Assembly (NCBI GenBank): GCA_029876055.1
Contig: CM056877.1
Coordinates: 1,736,001-1,800,000 of the forward strand
Length of the DNA stretch: 64,000 bases
Direction: 5' to 3'
Source: Madurella fahalii
Taxonomy: Eukaryota > Ascomycota > Sordariomycetes > Sordariales
In this document: piece by piece, positions 22,939-34,208 of the stretch
Layout: every line of letters starts with the position of its first letter
Position numbering within the stretch: the stretch's first letter is position 1
Notes under the pieces: generated by a model
Seen by the model: the letters and a program-made list of their open reading frames with translations, nothing else
The model's database searches: none
What the model was told of the DNA's origin: nothing
Program-made: the position numbers and the translations under genes

Positions 22939-23770
22939 TGGAGCATGATTTTATTTTTTGCTATCTCTATATCATACAAGGGCGGGAAATAATCGGTGGC
23001 CATGATTTTTTTCCCTTTTTTCCTTTCTTTCTCTTAGTAAAAAAAGCGATTTTGCTAGCTAGACCAAAGGATGATCGTAGACTACAACGGCTCGCGCCGC
23101 TGGATCATGATGATAATGTTTATGTGATATGTATATGGCAGCGCCGTATACTATCCATGTGTGGGTCGTATATTTAGGTGGTTTATGCATGTACTGTACA
23201 AGCATCCGTTTGGTGGAATTATTTCGGTTTTCTCTTCTCTATTTTCTCTTTTCAGGGCTATGTATATTATGTATTTTATTGTACTTCTATGTATCTATAT
23301 CTGTGTAGATAGATAGTGGTGTCAACGCCACTGTCCGGTAGCGTAATTACATTAGTTAAGGCTAATGCTGACCCTGAACATGGTGATCACATCGGTATTA
23401 TTACGGTATTGTCTGGGAAAATAATTACCACTCTGCCGTGGCTGCTGGCCCCACTTAACAATCCGGTCGCGCCCGAGGAATTTCCAAGCTCCAAAAGTTT
23501 CAACACAGCTCTCAGTCAAGCTGCCCAAAGCCAATTCACGTCCGCAACCAGCTCAATTCGGCCTGGGTCAGTGCATACAGAGTAGCGTGGGCCTGGGCGC
23601 GCGTCATGGTTTGACGCATGCTTGATCAAATTGGGCATTGGTACGTCGAGAAGGCGCAATTGCACCTGCAGTACAAACCGTGGGATTTGCTAATGTCGCA
23701 GCTTGCTTCGCTCTCCCTCCCCCGGATCGATCACACCATACCATCGCCATTGCCATACCACACCCACACC
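22939..23770. other. Intergenic region, 832 bp
   Basis: The AT-rich URA2 3' flank has T-rich and TATGTAT-type elements (22950-23300), suited to 3'-end formation. Unremarkable upstream sequence of the next small gene follows. Confidence 0.5.
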
Positions 23771-24175
23771 ATGCACCCGCCCCACCTCCACCCCAGGTCG
23801 CGAATGACCTCGTCGCTGTTCGCCACGACCGTCGTGGCGAGCTTCTTCGTCGTCGCCCTGCCGCATATATTACCCTGTCCCGCGCCGAGAAGGGCGTACG
23901 CGGATGGCGAGATGCCGCATGATTCGGCGGCGGCAGCGGCGGCAGGGTCTGCGAGGAGAAGGAGGAGGAGGAGGTTGGAGGGTGAGGAGGTGGTGGAAGA
24001 TGCGATCGTGCAGTTTACCCCCGGCGAAGGGGACGGAACAGCGAAGGTCAGGGCCAAGGCGGCGTCGAAAAGAGAGTGCCCTGTGCCGAAGCCTGGCGGT
24101 GTGTTGGGAGAGTGGCTTGGGTTCAATGGCAGTGGGAGCGGGCGGGCGGATGGAGAAAAGAGGCCGGAGAGGTGA
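23771..24175 (+). CDS. Small protein with hydrophobic N-terminal segment
   Basis: An intronless frame of 134 aa starts at ATG 23771, or at the in-frame ATG 23804 (MTSSLFATTVVASFFVVALP), which gives 123 aa and places the hydrophobic segment at the very N-terminus. After this single membrane or signal-anchor helix come an Ala-rich stretch, a run of seven Arg, an acidic block (LEGEEVVEDAIVQFTPGEGD) and a C-terminal ECPVPKPGGVLGEWLGF motif that looks conserved. The shape suggests a mitochondrial or secretory membrane protein. I do not recognise the family. An alternative reading in another frame over the same DNA is less protein-like. Confidence 0.55.
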   Translation: MHPPHLHPRSRMTSSLFATTVVASFFVVALPHILPCPAPRRAYADGEMPHDSAAAAAAGSARRRRRRRLEGEEVVEDAIVQFTPGEGDGTAKVRAKAASKRECPVPKPGGVLGEWLGFNGSGSGRADGEKRPER

Positions 24176-25743
24176 CGGTGTTGAGGGACGCTCTCGCGTT
24201 GGGTGATCGGGGTTGGGAACGGGCGGACGAGCTGACTGTATGATTTACCTGGATATGTGGGCGGGCGGGAGGCGTCATGATACCAACACTACGGCTGCGG
24301 CTAGCGATTATCGAAAGGGATGGGCCATTAGATGGTGGTATGTACTCCAGGAATGCGGACACGAAAAGTATTCCCTACTCTGGAACGGTATCCAGCTCCC
24401 AACTGCAGAGAGCAACATCAGAGGGGTCTCATCACCGAGGGGGTCTCGGATCGTGCAAGTAACGACTTGCTACCGGATTCACAGGGATGCTTTAGAACTG
24501 AGCCGTTCCCTCCTCGCTCTCCTTACATTGAGGTGGTGTTTCTGTCGTGCCTTCTGGAAGCACGCCTCCCGGGCATTCCACCCTCCAGACTCGGTATTTT
24601 TGGCCCGGATGCGCCAGCCAAGTATGCTTTCCTTCACCGCGACCCATGGCTCGGATGCAGGCGATCCGGCACACGCAACCTTTGATATCCTCAGAAATGC
24701 TATTACTTTGGTGTTGCCAGCAGTTAGTGTGCTATCATTTCTCCATTCACTCCTGACTTGGCGGCAATAAGCCACTGACTTAGCCCATCAGCATATGCTC
24801 TTGCATGACATTAAGGCCAACGCTTGGCAGCGTCGAAACATCGAAACGGCAAGAATTGGAGGAAGGCCGCCTTAAGCATATTCATGTTTCCAAACCACTG
24901 ATCACCGTCCGTTCGGCCAAGGACGGCTCGCTCTTCTCCACATCTTTGAAGGACTAGCTAGAACAACCTAACCACATGGGCGTTGCCCTCGGCTTAGTTG
25001 TATTATGGTGGGCGTTTTCCGTTCTGAGGGTAGTCGGACTGCTCGTACTCGATGTGTCTAAATCCGCTCGAGGGCTCTCATACACTGCTCCTCCTCTTTC
25101 ATCTGTTTTCTCCTGCTAGGGGAATGGGGCCTGAATGTGTTATCGCTTCCATTGGCTACTATCCAGACGCTCACTCCCTCCGTCTATTCGCACCCCCCCT
25201 CAATTACGAGTCTGAAATCAGTATGTGCACGGCTTAAGAGTATGTGAGTGACACGGATAGCGGTACGGCTGGTGTTTGCATTGCGCCACGGGATGGGATT
25301 CTTGCCATCCAAACCTGCCTTGGACCATTTTTTCCGCCCTCTCGGCATATCTCGTCGCCTGTTTCATCGGCGAGGCTATCATCCCATCCCATGCAGACGA
25401 GCCATAGCCGCGCCAAAGGCACATACACACACCGTTGGTTCTGGGTGGGGTAGCCAGATGGGAAATAGCATATCATCCTATTTTACCCTCCGAGGGAACT
25501 AAGTTGTTGGGAGTTCCCTCCTTCCTTTCTGAAGCCGGCCCTCTTCGTTTCTACCCTTCGTTTCGGTTTGCATGTATAGATCCTAGAGGTGAGTGATTCT
25601 TCATTCTACATTTGTGGTTGTTGCTGACCTGTTGAAGCTGTGCTCTCTTGATATTCCGTTTTTATCCTATTCTTTTAGTTTTATTTTTATTATTTGCGAT
25701 CCAGACCTTTCTTTCCATTCAGAAACGAGACCGGCTTCTCATC
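24176..25743. other. Intergenic region and promoter of the secreted-protein gene
   Basis: The 1.57-kb region holds a 185-codon frame (24213-24770) of random-looking composition, judged non-coding. A GTGAGT at 25589 with a CTGAC about 35 nt downstream and a TTTTAG near 25678 suggests a 5'-UTR intron of the gene starting at 25744. Confidence 0.45.
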
Positions 25744-26804
25744 ATGAAGGCAACTTTTACGATCCTTCTCTCTGCCAGCCTGGCGTTGGCCCAGAGCGGC
25801 CTCAACAACTTCACCGACGCCAACAGCAGCGGTGTCGCCAACATTGGGCTTAATGCTGGGAGCGAATTCAACGTCGCAGACTTTGACATCAACGACCTGA
25901 ACCTAGGCAATCTCGACATCGGCGGTCTTAACCTCGGCAGTGTTGACCTCGGAGACCAGGATGCCGTTGCTCAGGCGATTCTGGCCATGCTTGGGAACTT
26001 TTGCTTGGGCAACACACTAAATCTCAACAACATCCTGAGTTTCGGCTTCAACAACGATGTAGACCTCTTCTTCCAGCTCGCGCAGCTGCAGCAGTTGGAG
26101 CAGCTAGGGTTTTTGAACCTGGGCGGCATCCAATCGCTGTTCAATAAGGGGCGTATCCTGGGCGGGTTTAATCTGGGTGGGTATCTCCGCCGTTTCCTCT
26201 TTCGACGTGTGACTGACCCGGTATCCTTGTAGGCCTCTTCAAGCGGGAAATTGCCGAAGCCAGGAAGACCATGAAGCGGACCAAGCTGCGGCGCGGCTCC
26301 AAGATCAAGCGACAATGCCCCACACCCCAGGCCGCGGTGGGTGCGGAAGAGGAGGTCGCTTTCACCATTGCCACGGCGGACGTGGACACCGTTGCCACGT
26401 CAACGTCGCTGGCGGCTGCCGTAGAAGCCACGGCGGAGGCGGCTTTCACCATTGCCACGGCGGACGTAAACGCCGTTGCCGCGTCAACGGCGCTGGTGGC
26501 TGCCGCAGAAGCCACGGAGGAGGTGGCCTTCACCATTGCCACGGCGGAACCAAATGCCGCTGCTGCTGCCACCTCCGTTGCGTCTGCGCCTGCGGTAGCG
26601 TCAGTGGCCGCCTCGGCTTCCGTCGCTAACGCCGCAGCGACCTCAGCAGCTTCTGCTTCTGCTGCCACCGCGTCAGTGGACTCGGCCGCTGTCAGCGCTG
26701 TTCCCGCTGCGGTCGCGGCTTCTTCGGCCCCGGTAGCTGCTGAGACTTCGGCCGCCGCGGCTGCCACCGAAGAAGTGGATAACCTGTCAGACCTCACCCG
26801 CTAA
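25744..26804 (+). CDS. Secreted Asn/Leu-rich pentapeptide-like protein with repetitive Ala-rich tail
   Basis: The model is join(25744..26176,26233..26804), 334 aa, with a 56-nt intron (GTGGGT ... CTGAC ... TGTAG). The signal peptide is about residues 1-17. Residues 42-71 form six consecutive five-residue units of the pattern [FLV][ND][VIL]xx, close to the A(D/N)LXX pentapeptide repeat that builds a right-handed beta helix. A Leu/Asn/Gln-rich segment follows to about residue 145. Exon 2 begins with several dibasic sites (FKR, MKR, IKR) that Kex2 could cut, then an Ala/Val/Thr-rich tail with three 28-residue repeats. It shares layout and composition with the gene at 29302. The family is not recognised; the function is unknown. 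Confidence 0.75.
25867..25956 (+). repeat. Six tandem pentapeptide-like units
   Basis: Codons 42-71 of the secreted protein read as FNVAD, FDIND, LNLGN, LDIGG, LNLGS and VDLGD, with no gaps. Each unit has a hydrophobic first residue, Asn or Asp second and an aliphatic third. Confidence 0.75.
26349..26600 (+). repeat. 84-bp tandem repeat, three copies, in coding sequence
   Basis: Units begin at 26349, 26433 and 26517. Each starts with a GAGGAG/GCGGAG-type sequence and contains TTCACCATTGCCACGGCGGA. Units 1 and 2 are near-identical throughout; unit 3 diverges after about its first 35 bases. Each encodes 28 residues around AFTIATA. Confidence 0.9.
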
Positions 26805-29301
26805 AAAGGGAGCAAGGGTGCGTCTAGGGAAATCCAGCCTTGTTGGGCAGGGGACATTAGGACGGATCGGTCTCTACGGCTTCCGGCGACGTCCCGGGCA
26901 GAGGAATGGGCAGCGGGCCGGGAAACACGGCGCGGGACGGCATTGGCAACCGGGTTGTTGTCAGGATGCCCTGTCCAGCTGTGGACGTTTGGGTCTCGGA
27001 TCTCATCGCGGTTGCCAAGTGCTGGTGCCGCTGTTCCGTTTTCTATTTTCTCGCACTTACAGACCTGGCTTGCTTCTCGTGTGCTATCTTGTTGTTACTG
27101 TTGCTAGATGCGGCGGAACATGGGATAAATCCGTAACTGAGTGTGAGGTGCTAAATTTGGCGTCGATAGAGTAGTAATGACAAGCTGTAACTGAACACCG
27201 CCTTTGGATGACAAGCAAGTGAGCGTCTCCGAAAGCTGAGTCCATTCGAGTGCCACGGCATGCTCGCGATAACTGGACTGTGGTTGGCTGTCACAAGAGA
27301 GCACACAGACGGTCATCTGAAAGTCACAATCCGAAGTCACAGTCCGAATGTGCTCACGATAACCTCCTGGCTCCGGAAGCTGCGGGGTTCCGGCTGCCAA
27401 GCAACGCCAGTCAGGCGAGTACAGGTCGAACTGCCTTTAGGCGCAATACAAAACCCGCTCGATATGGTAATGCTATGGAGCGAAGTGCTTCACATTTGAG
27501 CTTCTGCGACATGTTGGGTGTGGGCATCACACTTCTGCATGAGCGCTCGGGCCCATGTTACAGTTGCACGGCGCCAGCCATTGGGGGGGTCCAATCACAA
27601 ACGGCTCATTCGTCTTGGCTCGTCTTGTGCCGTCGGCACGGCCCTCCAGTCTCCTGGAACCCCTGCGAGGCGACGTCCGGGGTTTTCAGCCTCTTCCAAC
27701 CCCAACCCCATGCCCGGCCCATTTAGCCAGCCATCCTGGACTTGGGACGTCGGGCCATTTGGGGCTTTGAAACGGGGTTGCAGTTGGCTTTGCCATCTCT
27801 GATTCGGTTCGGCAATCGGATGGCAGAACTAAGCTTAACCCAGGGCCTGATGACGTCCCCCCCACTGCCAGCCCTGCCATGGCTGGGTGAACAGTGCTCG
27901 TCTCGGGCAGATGAACGGTAGCCAAAAGTTCGTTGGCTGCGTCTTTCTGCTGCCGGAGTGAAAGGTGCAGACAGGTCAGGCCCTCATTCTCCCGGCTGAG
28001 TCCCTGCTGCCTGCGGATTCTCTAACGCTCACGCTCCTTCTATAATGCTCCGGTGGCGCTTTCGAACACTGTGGAACATCGTTGTGGTGGGAAGTACTCT
28101 ACCGCTTATCCGAGCTCCTGCGTGGTCTTTGTTTCCGTTTCCCTGTTCCTGCCTGTCCGTGATGAACTGCAGGGCGTCGTCACCACAGGCTTCGCGAGTT
28201 TGGCGCCCAATTTCCTCCGGACGCTTTGCTCTCTCGAAACACTCGAAACGGGTTGTTCATCCTCGGCGTCGATCAGGGAGACAGCATTCGAGTTCTGGCT
28301 CAGCCGACATTGTAGGCTGGTCCGCCTGTGGCCACTTGGACATCAGACGGTACTTTGAATTCTCTGCAGAAACGGCTCGGACAGCGGTATCCTGTCTCCC
28401 TGGACAATTCCCACCCCTTCTTCTCGCCACTGATCAACCAGCCAGCGTTGCAAGAGTCGGCATGCCCGCCTGCATGTGCTAAGCTTGGATCATCCCTAAT
28501 TCCTGACCATCATGTTTCTCTTGGCACCAGCCCTCAGAAATGGGTTCGGCCGTTGAGCCTTCCGTGCATGACGTCGCAGCAGGTCTCGAGTGCTTCTCGA
28601 CCACCCTCCCTTCTCTGCAGGGCACATCCCCCCCTCGGCGATTTTCTCTGCCCTCTTGGCGCCATCCTGGTCGCCTCGATGGTCTAGGCACTCGGCGCTC
28701 TCGTCCCGCCACCTGCAACTGTTGGCCCATGCCGGCAGATCCTGGCCTCCCTGCCCTTGGCGTTTTACCCGTCTTGCCTCCGTCCAGTGATGCCTGACGC
28801 TTGACACCTGACACGCACCGGATGACTGTTCGCCTCCCTTCCGAATATACGGCGTCTCCTTGAAATCCTTGGCGCGCGGCTCCGGCTCGTGTCATGCCAT
28901 GGATCGTCTGCGGTGCTTGACCGTTGCTGCTTAGATATAAGGTGACTCGCCCTCCTGTTGTTCTCGCCCTTTGTTTCCTCATTCCACATCTCAAGCTTTC
29001 CAAGGCCCGGTCCACCATCTTCTTCAGTCATTCATTCTTCAGAGGTCAGTCCCGCCGCTCTGGTCGAGAGGGAAACAAACAAATAGACAGGATCCCCAAG
29101 GCTGACATGACATCTCACAGCTGTGCTCGCTGTTCGCTTCCGCTCCTTCAGTTTACTGAACATCTTTGAGGTAAGCGAGAAGTGAGCCGATCGGCCCAAG
29201 ACGCATGGCTAACAGGGCAGCAGCTGTGCTCTTAACCCTAATCCTTTAATCTCTGTTTACGCAAAGCCGTTTTCCCTCTCTCTCCACAACCAACCAGCAA
29301 A
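26805..29301. other. Gene-poor region, 2.5 kb
   Basis: No frame here has a recognisable product. Near its end lies a likely 5'-UTR intron of the next gene: a GTAAGC donor at 29171, a GCTAAC branch at about 29209 and a GGCAG acceptor at 29220. An AACCCTAA telobox-like motif follows at 29234-29241. Confidence 0.45.
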
Positions 29302-30024
29302 ATGAAGCCTGTTACTCTTCTCGTCTCTGCCCTGGCCACCCTGGCTGCCGCTGCCCCGACTGCCACCACCGACGTCGACAAGCGTTCCTTTGCCTTTGAC
29401 ATCAACGCTTTGAACGGCCTCAAGAGCTTCAACCAGGTCAACCTGAACTACCTGCTCAACATCAACTCGTTGCAACTCGGGCTCCTGGGCAACCTGGCCG
29501 ACGTCAACAACTTCAATGTCCTGCAGTTCCAGAACCTCTTCCAGGCCCAGGCTTTTGACGTTCAGGCTCTGCTCCAGCTGCAGTCGCTGCACACCCTCCT
29601 CCAATTCCACCAGCTCGGTGTCCTCAGCGGCTTCGACCTCGCCGGCCTCCAGCTGCAGCACCTCAACCTCGGCCTCATCAACAACGTTGGTCTGCTCGAC
29701 CTCCAGCAGTTCATCTCCCCCAATGTAGTGGGCCAGGTCCAGACGGTAGCATCCCAACGTGAGTGAATTTCTTGGTTCTTTTTTTTTCTTTTCTTGTTTC
29801 CTCCCCTCTTTAGGCCCAGACACCTCTATATCCGCTTTTCTCTCGGCAAAAAACGTGTGTATTCACACGAGACCCCAGCCTCGCTCTCCTTTGATCCCAA
29901 CCTCGTTGCCTCGGACCCCGGTGTCGACACGTCGAACAACGTCGCTAGCTCTGGCGGCGATACTTCGAACGTTGTCACCGCGGCCGAGCAGGAGGCTCAG
30001 GAGGGGCGTAGCTCTCTCAACTAG
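29302..30024 (+). CDS. Secreted Leu/Gln/Asn-rich protein with Kex2 propeptide
   Basis: Exon 1, 29302-29758, encodes a signal peptide (about residues 1-18), a short propeptide ending in DVDKR (residues 24-28, a Kex2 site) and about 120 residues made almost wholly of Leu, Asn, Gln, Phe and Gly with a loose periodicity (LQLGLLGNLADVNN, FDLAGLQLQHLNLGLINN). A clear GTGAGT donor is at 29759. The acceptor is less certain: using the CCCAG ending at 29878 gives exon 2 29879-30024 in frame, a Ser/Asp-rich tail and about 200 aa in total. A closer TTTAG at 29813 would put the downstream sequence in a poorer frame. The layout matches the gene at 25744. The function is unknown. Confidence 0.68.
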
Positions 30025-33000
30025 GGCGCCCTCCTTCAAAACGATGCTCGCCAAAAGAAAAACAAAACACATTCGCCTGCTGCTTCGCTTCGTCCAAGAC
30101 CGGAAAACAAAAAGAAAATCCACTTCGAAACTGATCGGATGGCTAATACTGGTTTCTTTCTCTTGTTCAAGTCACCTTCAAGGAGTAGTTGAAAAAAAGA
30201 AGATGGCACACCCAACCCGTCACTTCACCAACCACCAACCACAACCAACCACGGCACTTTCGCCGCTACTCCTTTCTTTTCCTCGATGAAAGAGCGGACA
30301 GCGATAGCGTCGACATGACATGAGGCAAGATAATCTGTGGGAATTGGACGATGGGGCGGGGGACAAGAGCTAATAAGGGCTGTTCTCTTTTTCTTTTTCC
30401 TTCTCTCGTTTGCGGGGGCATCAAAGCCTAATCTACACATTGTCTGCCGGGTCCTGAGAAAAATTTCGCGCGGCATCTTGTGCTAAAGCACCTGGCAAAG
30501 GGTGGAAGGGAAGCGAGTTGGCGGGAAAGCTAGAGATATGTTTACGCTTTAACCATCTTATCTCTGTTTTCCCACCTGCCGTACCCACTGGCTCTTCTCT
30601 GGTTCTTCTTCTCTTATTTTCCTACTCGGTGGTTCCTTTGGTTTGTTTCTCTTAGTTAGTTCTAGTATGTCTGTTTTTGTCTTTGCAGCAGCGGGTGTTG
30701 GCGGGTAGTGTAGACGAGATTTATTTCTTTGATATCTTGCTCTATTTTGCTTGGATGGAAGAGTAGGGTAGAATGCGCTGAACTGAAGGAGGGAGTGGGC
30801 AGGACCGGGATGAGAGAGATGTTGGACAATCAACCGGATTGGTTTTCCTAGGATATACCTGCTATTGATTGACACGATGAATTTGATGAGTGTTTGGTCT
30901 CTTTTTTTCCTTGTAGTAATTCCGAGCCTTATCACTTCCGAGTGTCTGAGCTATTGTGGATGACGACCTTTCACTAAAACCAGAATTGGCGAGCGGTTGG
31001 GAAGTGAGAAGTACGCCTGTGTTCCCGCTGCCGCTCCCGCTCCCGCTCCCGCTCCAATTTACTGAGTAAGGGGGAGGTATGATTGCTGGAGAGCGTGCGA
31101 ATGAGTGAGTGAAGGTGTGTGACATAGCGCGGCATGATAGGCCTGGCATGAACGCAGGAGGTGGGATTGTGTCAGGAGGAGCGCACTGCCGGCTTGATAG
31201 CTTGCCGGATGCCGAGATGTTCCCGCAGACGTTGGGTGTCGGATCGGCGCGGCGTGGGGTAGCGCTGGCTCGGTACTTGACGGGTAATGTAGACCAAATT
31301 AAGGTACGGAGAGGTACGTATCTACTTGGTAGTATCGTGGCATAGAAGAATAAAAATACAAGAACATAGGCGTGAGCCACTGGATTGCGAAACGCAAATC
31401 ACCTGGAGTGGCTGTTGGCATGGCATTGTCTGAGTCGACCGCGTCGAGTTCGCTGTTCGGAAAGTTGGGGCAAGTCACGCCATGTTTCCATAGCGTGATG
31501 CTGGGGGGTTGTTTTAACTACGATTGTGGGACTTGGCTCTGTGCGAGTGTTTCGCTGAGATGCTTTACATGGGATACGGCACTTGTGTATACAGTAGATA
31601 GGAGATGGGTGAGACACAATTAGCGCCAGGGAAGCGGATAAGGGTTAGGGTTATATAAAGCTGTTGCCGTCAGGGACATGGGAGTCTAGGCACAGAATCA
31701 TTTTATGCCGCTGTACGGCGATACTTCGATTTTGACAGGGGAAAGTAATTAATTCCGACGAAAGACATTCGGCCGCCAGCCTGTATTTGTTCTTTCCGCC
31801 GGGTGCCCTCAAGATGCTTTTCTCCGACTCAAAGGAAGGCCTGCCACCGACTTTTGTGGATCCGTCTTGTGGGGACCGTCAGGTCGCGGTCGCCAAACAA
31901 ACCTCAATCGGCCCCGGGCTGCATACCAAGCTTTAGCTATGAGCCTCAATGGGACAACAGCACGAGTTGCCCAGCCCACTCCCACGGGATTGGCGCTCGC
32001 TCTCGAGTGGCGCTTCGGGGCCGCAGCGGAACAAAGTAACGGCACAAGTTGACGGTCCCGGGTCTTCCAGCCCCACCGGGTCGGCACCCACCAATTACGC
32101 TATGGCTATGCGGCCGCAAGGTGGAGGACCGCGTTCCAAGAAAGAGCCGGGAGTTGGAAGCATGCACCCCACGAGAAACGTTGATGAACCACCCAACAAA
32201 GCTGCAAGCAATTACGAGCCGCGGTGAAAGACCTTCGGCTCCGACCCAAGCGTGTCTGCCGGCTAACCACCATCACATCCCGGGTTTGGCCATCTCTGTG
32301 TTCGACCTAAGCATCTGCCGTACTGCTCCGTACGTACACATAGTGTAGCCATGGGGAACTGAGACGCCACCCTCGTAGTGAATCGGTTCGGCCCGATAGT
32401 TTACGGAGCACCGTCGAGGCGGAATGCGGGAAAGTTATCATCGTGAGCTGTCAGCTGCGGACTGTGGTCAATCGGATCTGCGAGTTGCAGATCAAGCTTC
32501 AGCGGGCCCAAGTGACGCATGCATGTTCATTTGCGTCTTGGCGGGGCCGGACCTAGCGGCCAGGACGGAGAAAATACGAACAAAAGCTACCTAAGCTGGC
32601 CAGCAGCAAAAAAAGTGGCATCATCTTGTCATCGACGGATCTTGTACATATTGACAGCGCTTCAGACCAAGCGGGGATAGATGCCCTAGCCAGGTCTGAG
32701 AAAAACGCGGTCAGGGGCGCTAACATTAGTTAGCGTGAGCTGCAATCGGCAAAGGGACTCGCAGCTAACCTTGCCCTAGCTGACATGTGGCGCGAGCCAC
32801 TTTCACTGCCCACCCAGACTCCGCAATGACTTCCCCCTAAAGACAGACCGCTGTTCTGCTCGCTCGCTGGTGCCTCCGAAGCGCCGAAGAGTGGATGGAT
32901 TTGATTGAAAGCTGTCTGCAGCCGACCGGCAGACAAACTATACCAAAGATTGTGTTGTCTTTGAGGGAAAATCCCCCCACCTTTGCCGTTTCCAGACTCA

Positions 33001-34208
33001 GCTTCCATGTAAACCAAGTACCTGGATTCCATCCGTTTCGCACTCCGTACTGTGCAGATCCGCTACATGTTCGGCGCAGCAGAGTGACGGAAACACTATG
33101 TAGGTCGTGCTTTTCATCCAGATTGCGCAGTCGTCAGCACTGAACTTTAGCCAACGCTCGCATGCCGCTGCCGCAGTCGGTAATGTCGCCTCTGCATCTA
33201 ATTCGTGAGAGCTGATCTCTGCGCAATTCAAACTGGCCTGTCTCGGTGCGGCCTGTGCGGTCCCCGCCGGACGCGCAGGATTTCCCTGTCCAAGGCCAAG
33301 ACAAGGCCGGTCGCCGGCCAACGATGAGGTTCCCACCTCACCTGCTGGAGGCCCAGAGAGGCTGCTGTGGCTGCGCCAACGCCCCGGACCACCGAGCTGG
33401 CAGGGAATCCCCGCAGCCGCGTTCGTGCTGTCGTTTTGTCGTTTGGGGGGCTGCATTGCGAGCTGGTTCCGGCCACGATGATCGCGTGCCTGCCATATTG
33501 TTATATAATGGCACGACTCACTCGTGCCGTCTCCGTCTCGTTTTCCTTCAACGTGGACATCCTCATTCCACCTTGCTGTCCGGTTCCGCATACCAGAACG
33601 GAGCCATTGGTGCTAGCATCGGCCAAGTCAATCCGAAAAGCAGAACTATCGACACCGCAAATCCATCTGATCGTGAGCCGCTTGGCGTCCTCTGGTCCAC
33701 AGAATTCGAGCCTCTGCCGAGCCACCGCCGAGCCTCTCAGAGACCCCCACCCTTTGTCCTCGCACTTATTATGAAGGAGCATAACCTTTGAGTGAACTAT
33801 TGCTTTTTTGTTTTCCTTCCTCGCTCATTAGAAGCAAAAAGCGTTCGCCGCCTTCCCGCGACCGTCTCCTCAGGAGCCTTGTCTGCTTCAGCCCGGGTCT
33901 GCGTGCTACTCGAGACCTCGTGTTCGGCCGTCCCCTGGTCCGGACCCGTTTTATCTCACCCCGGAATCACACCGAACTGTTCGCGGGGGGACTGCGGACT
34001 TGGTTGGAATTTATCTGGTCAACCGATCCTTCTCAGGGAGAGCCCCCGACCTCTGTTCTGCCGATATGAGCAGCTTGCCAACCTACTCCTCTGAATTGTT
34101 GCTTGTTGGACGCACTGGCAACCGACGGCCCTGGATCCCCACCCCCTGAGCGAACCCACAACGGCGACGACCGAAGCGAACACGACGACGACGACCAAAT
34201 CCGCAACA
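30025..34208. other. Gene-poor region, 4.2 kb
   Basis: This is the longest stretch without a gene. Frames of up to about 180 codons occur (30862-31380 minus, 33246-33791 plus), but their composition is random-like and no domain is visible. It holds a GCTCCC hexanucleotide run (about 31028-31056), a two-unit TTAGGG motif next to TATATAAAG (31641-31660) and, at the right end, the cyclin promoter. Confidence 0.5.
31641..31660 (+). promoter_or_regulatory. Telomere-like TTAGGG motif beside a TATA-like box
   Basis: AGGGTTAGGGTTATATAAAG combines two TTAGGG-type units with a TATA-like sequence. No coding gene follows within 2 kb, so any role in transcription is unproven. Confidence 0.3.

Noticed and set aside
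24213..24770. 185-codon open frame
   Set aside because: Random-like composition, no domain, and overlapping frames of similar length on both strands.
30862..31380. 172-codon minus-strand frame with a Gly/Ser run
   Set aside because: The Gly/Ser run comes from a GCTCCC microsatellite; the rest has no protein-like pattern.
33246..33791. 181-codon open frame upstream of the cyclin
   Set aside because: Two other frames over the same DNA are equally long; no motif and no splice context.
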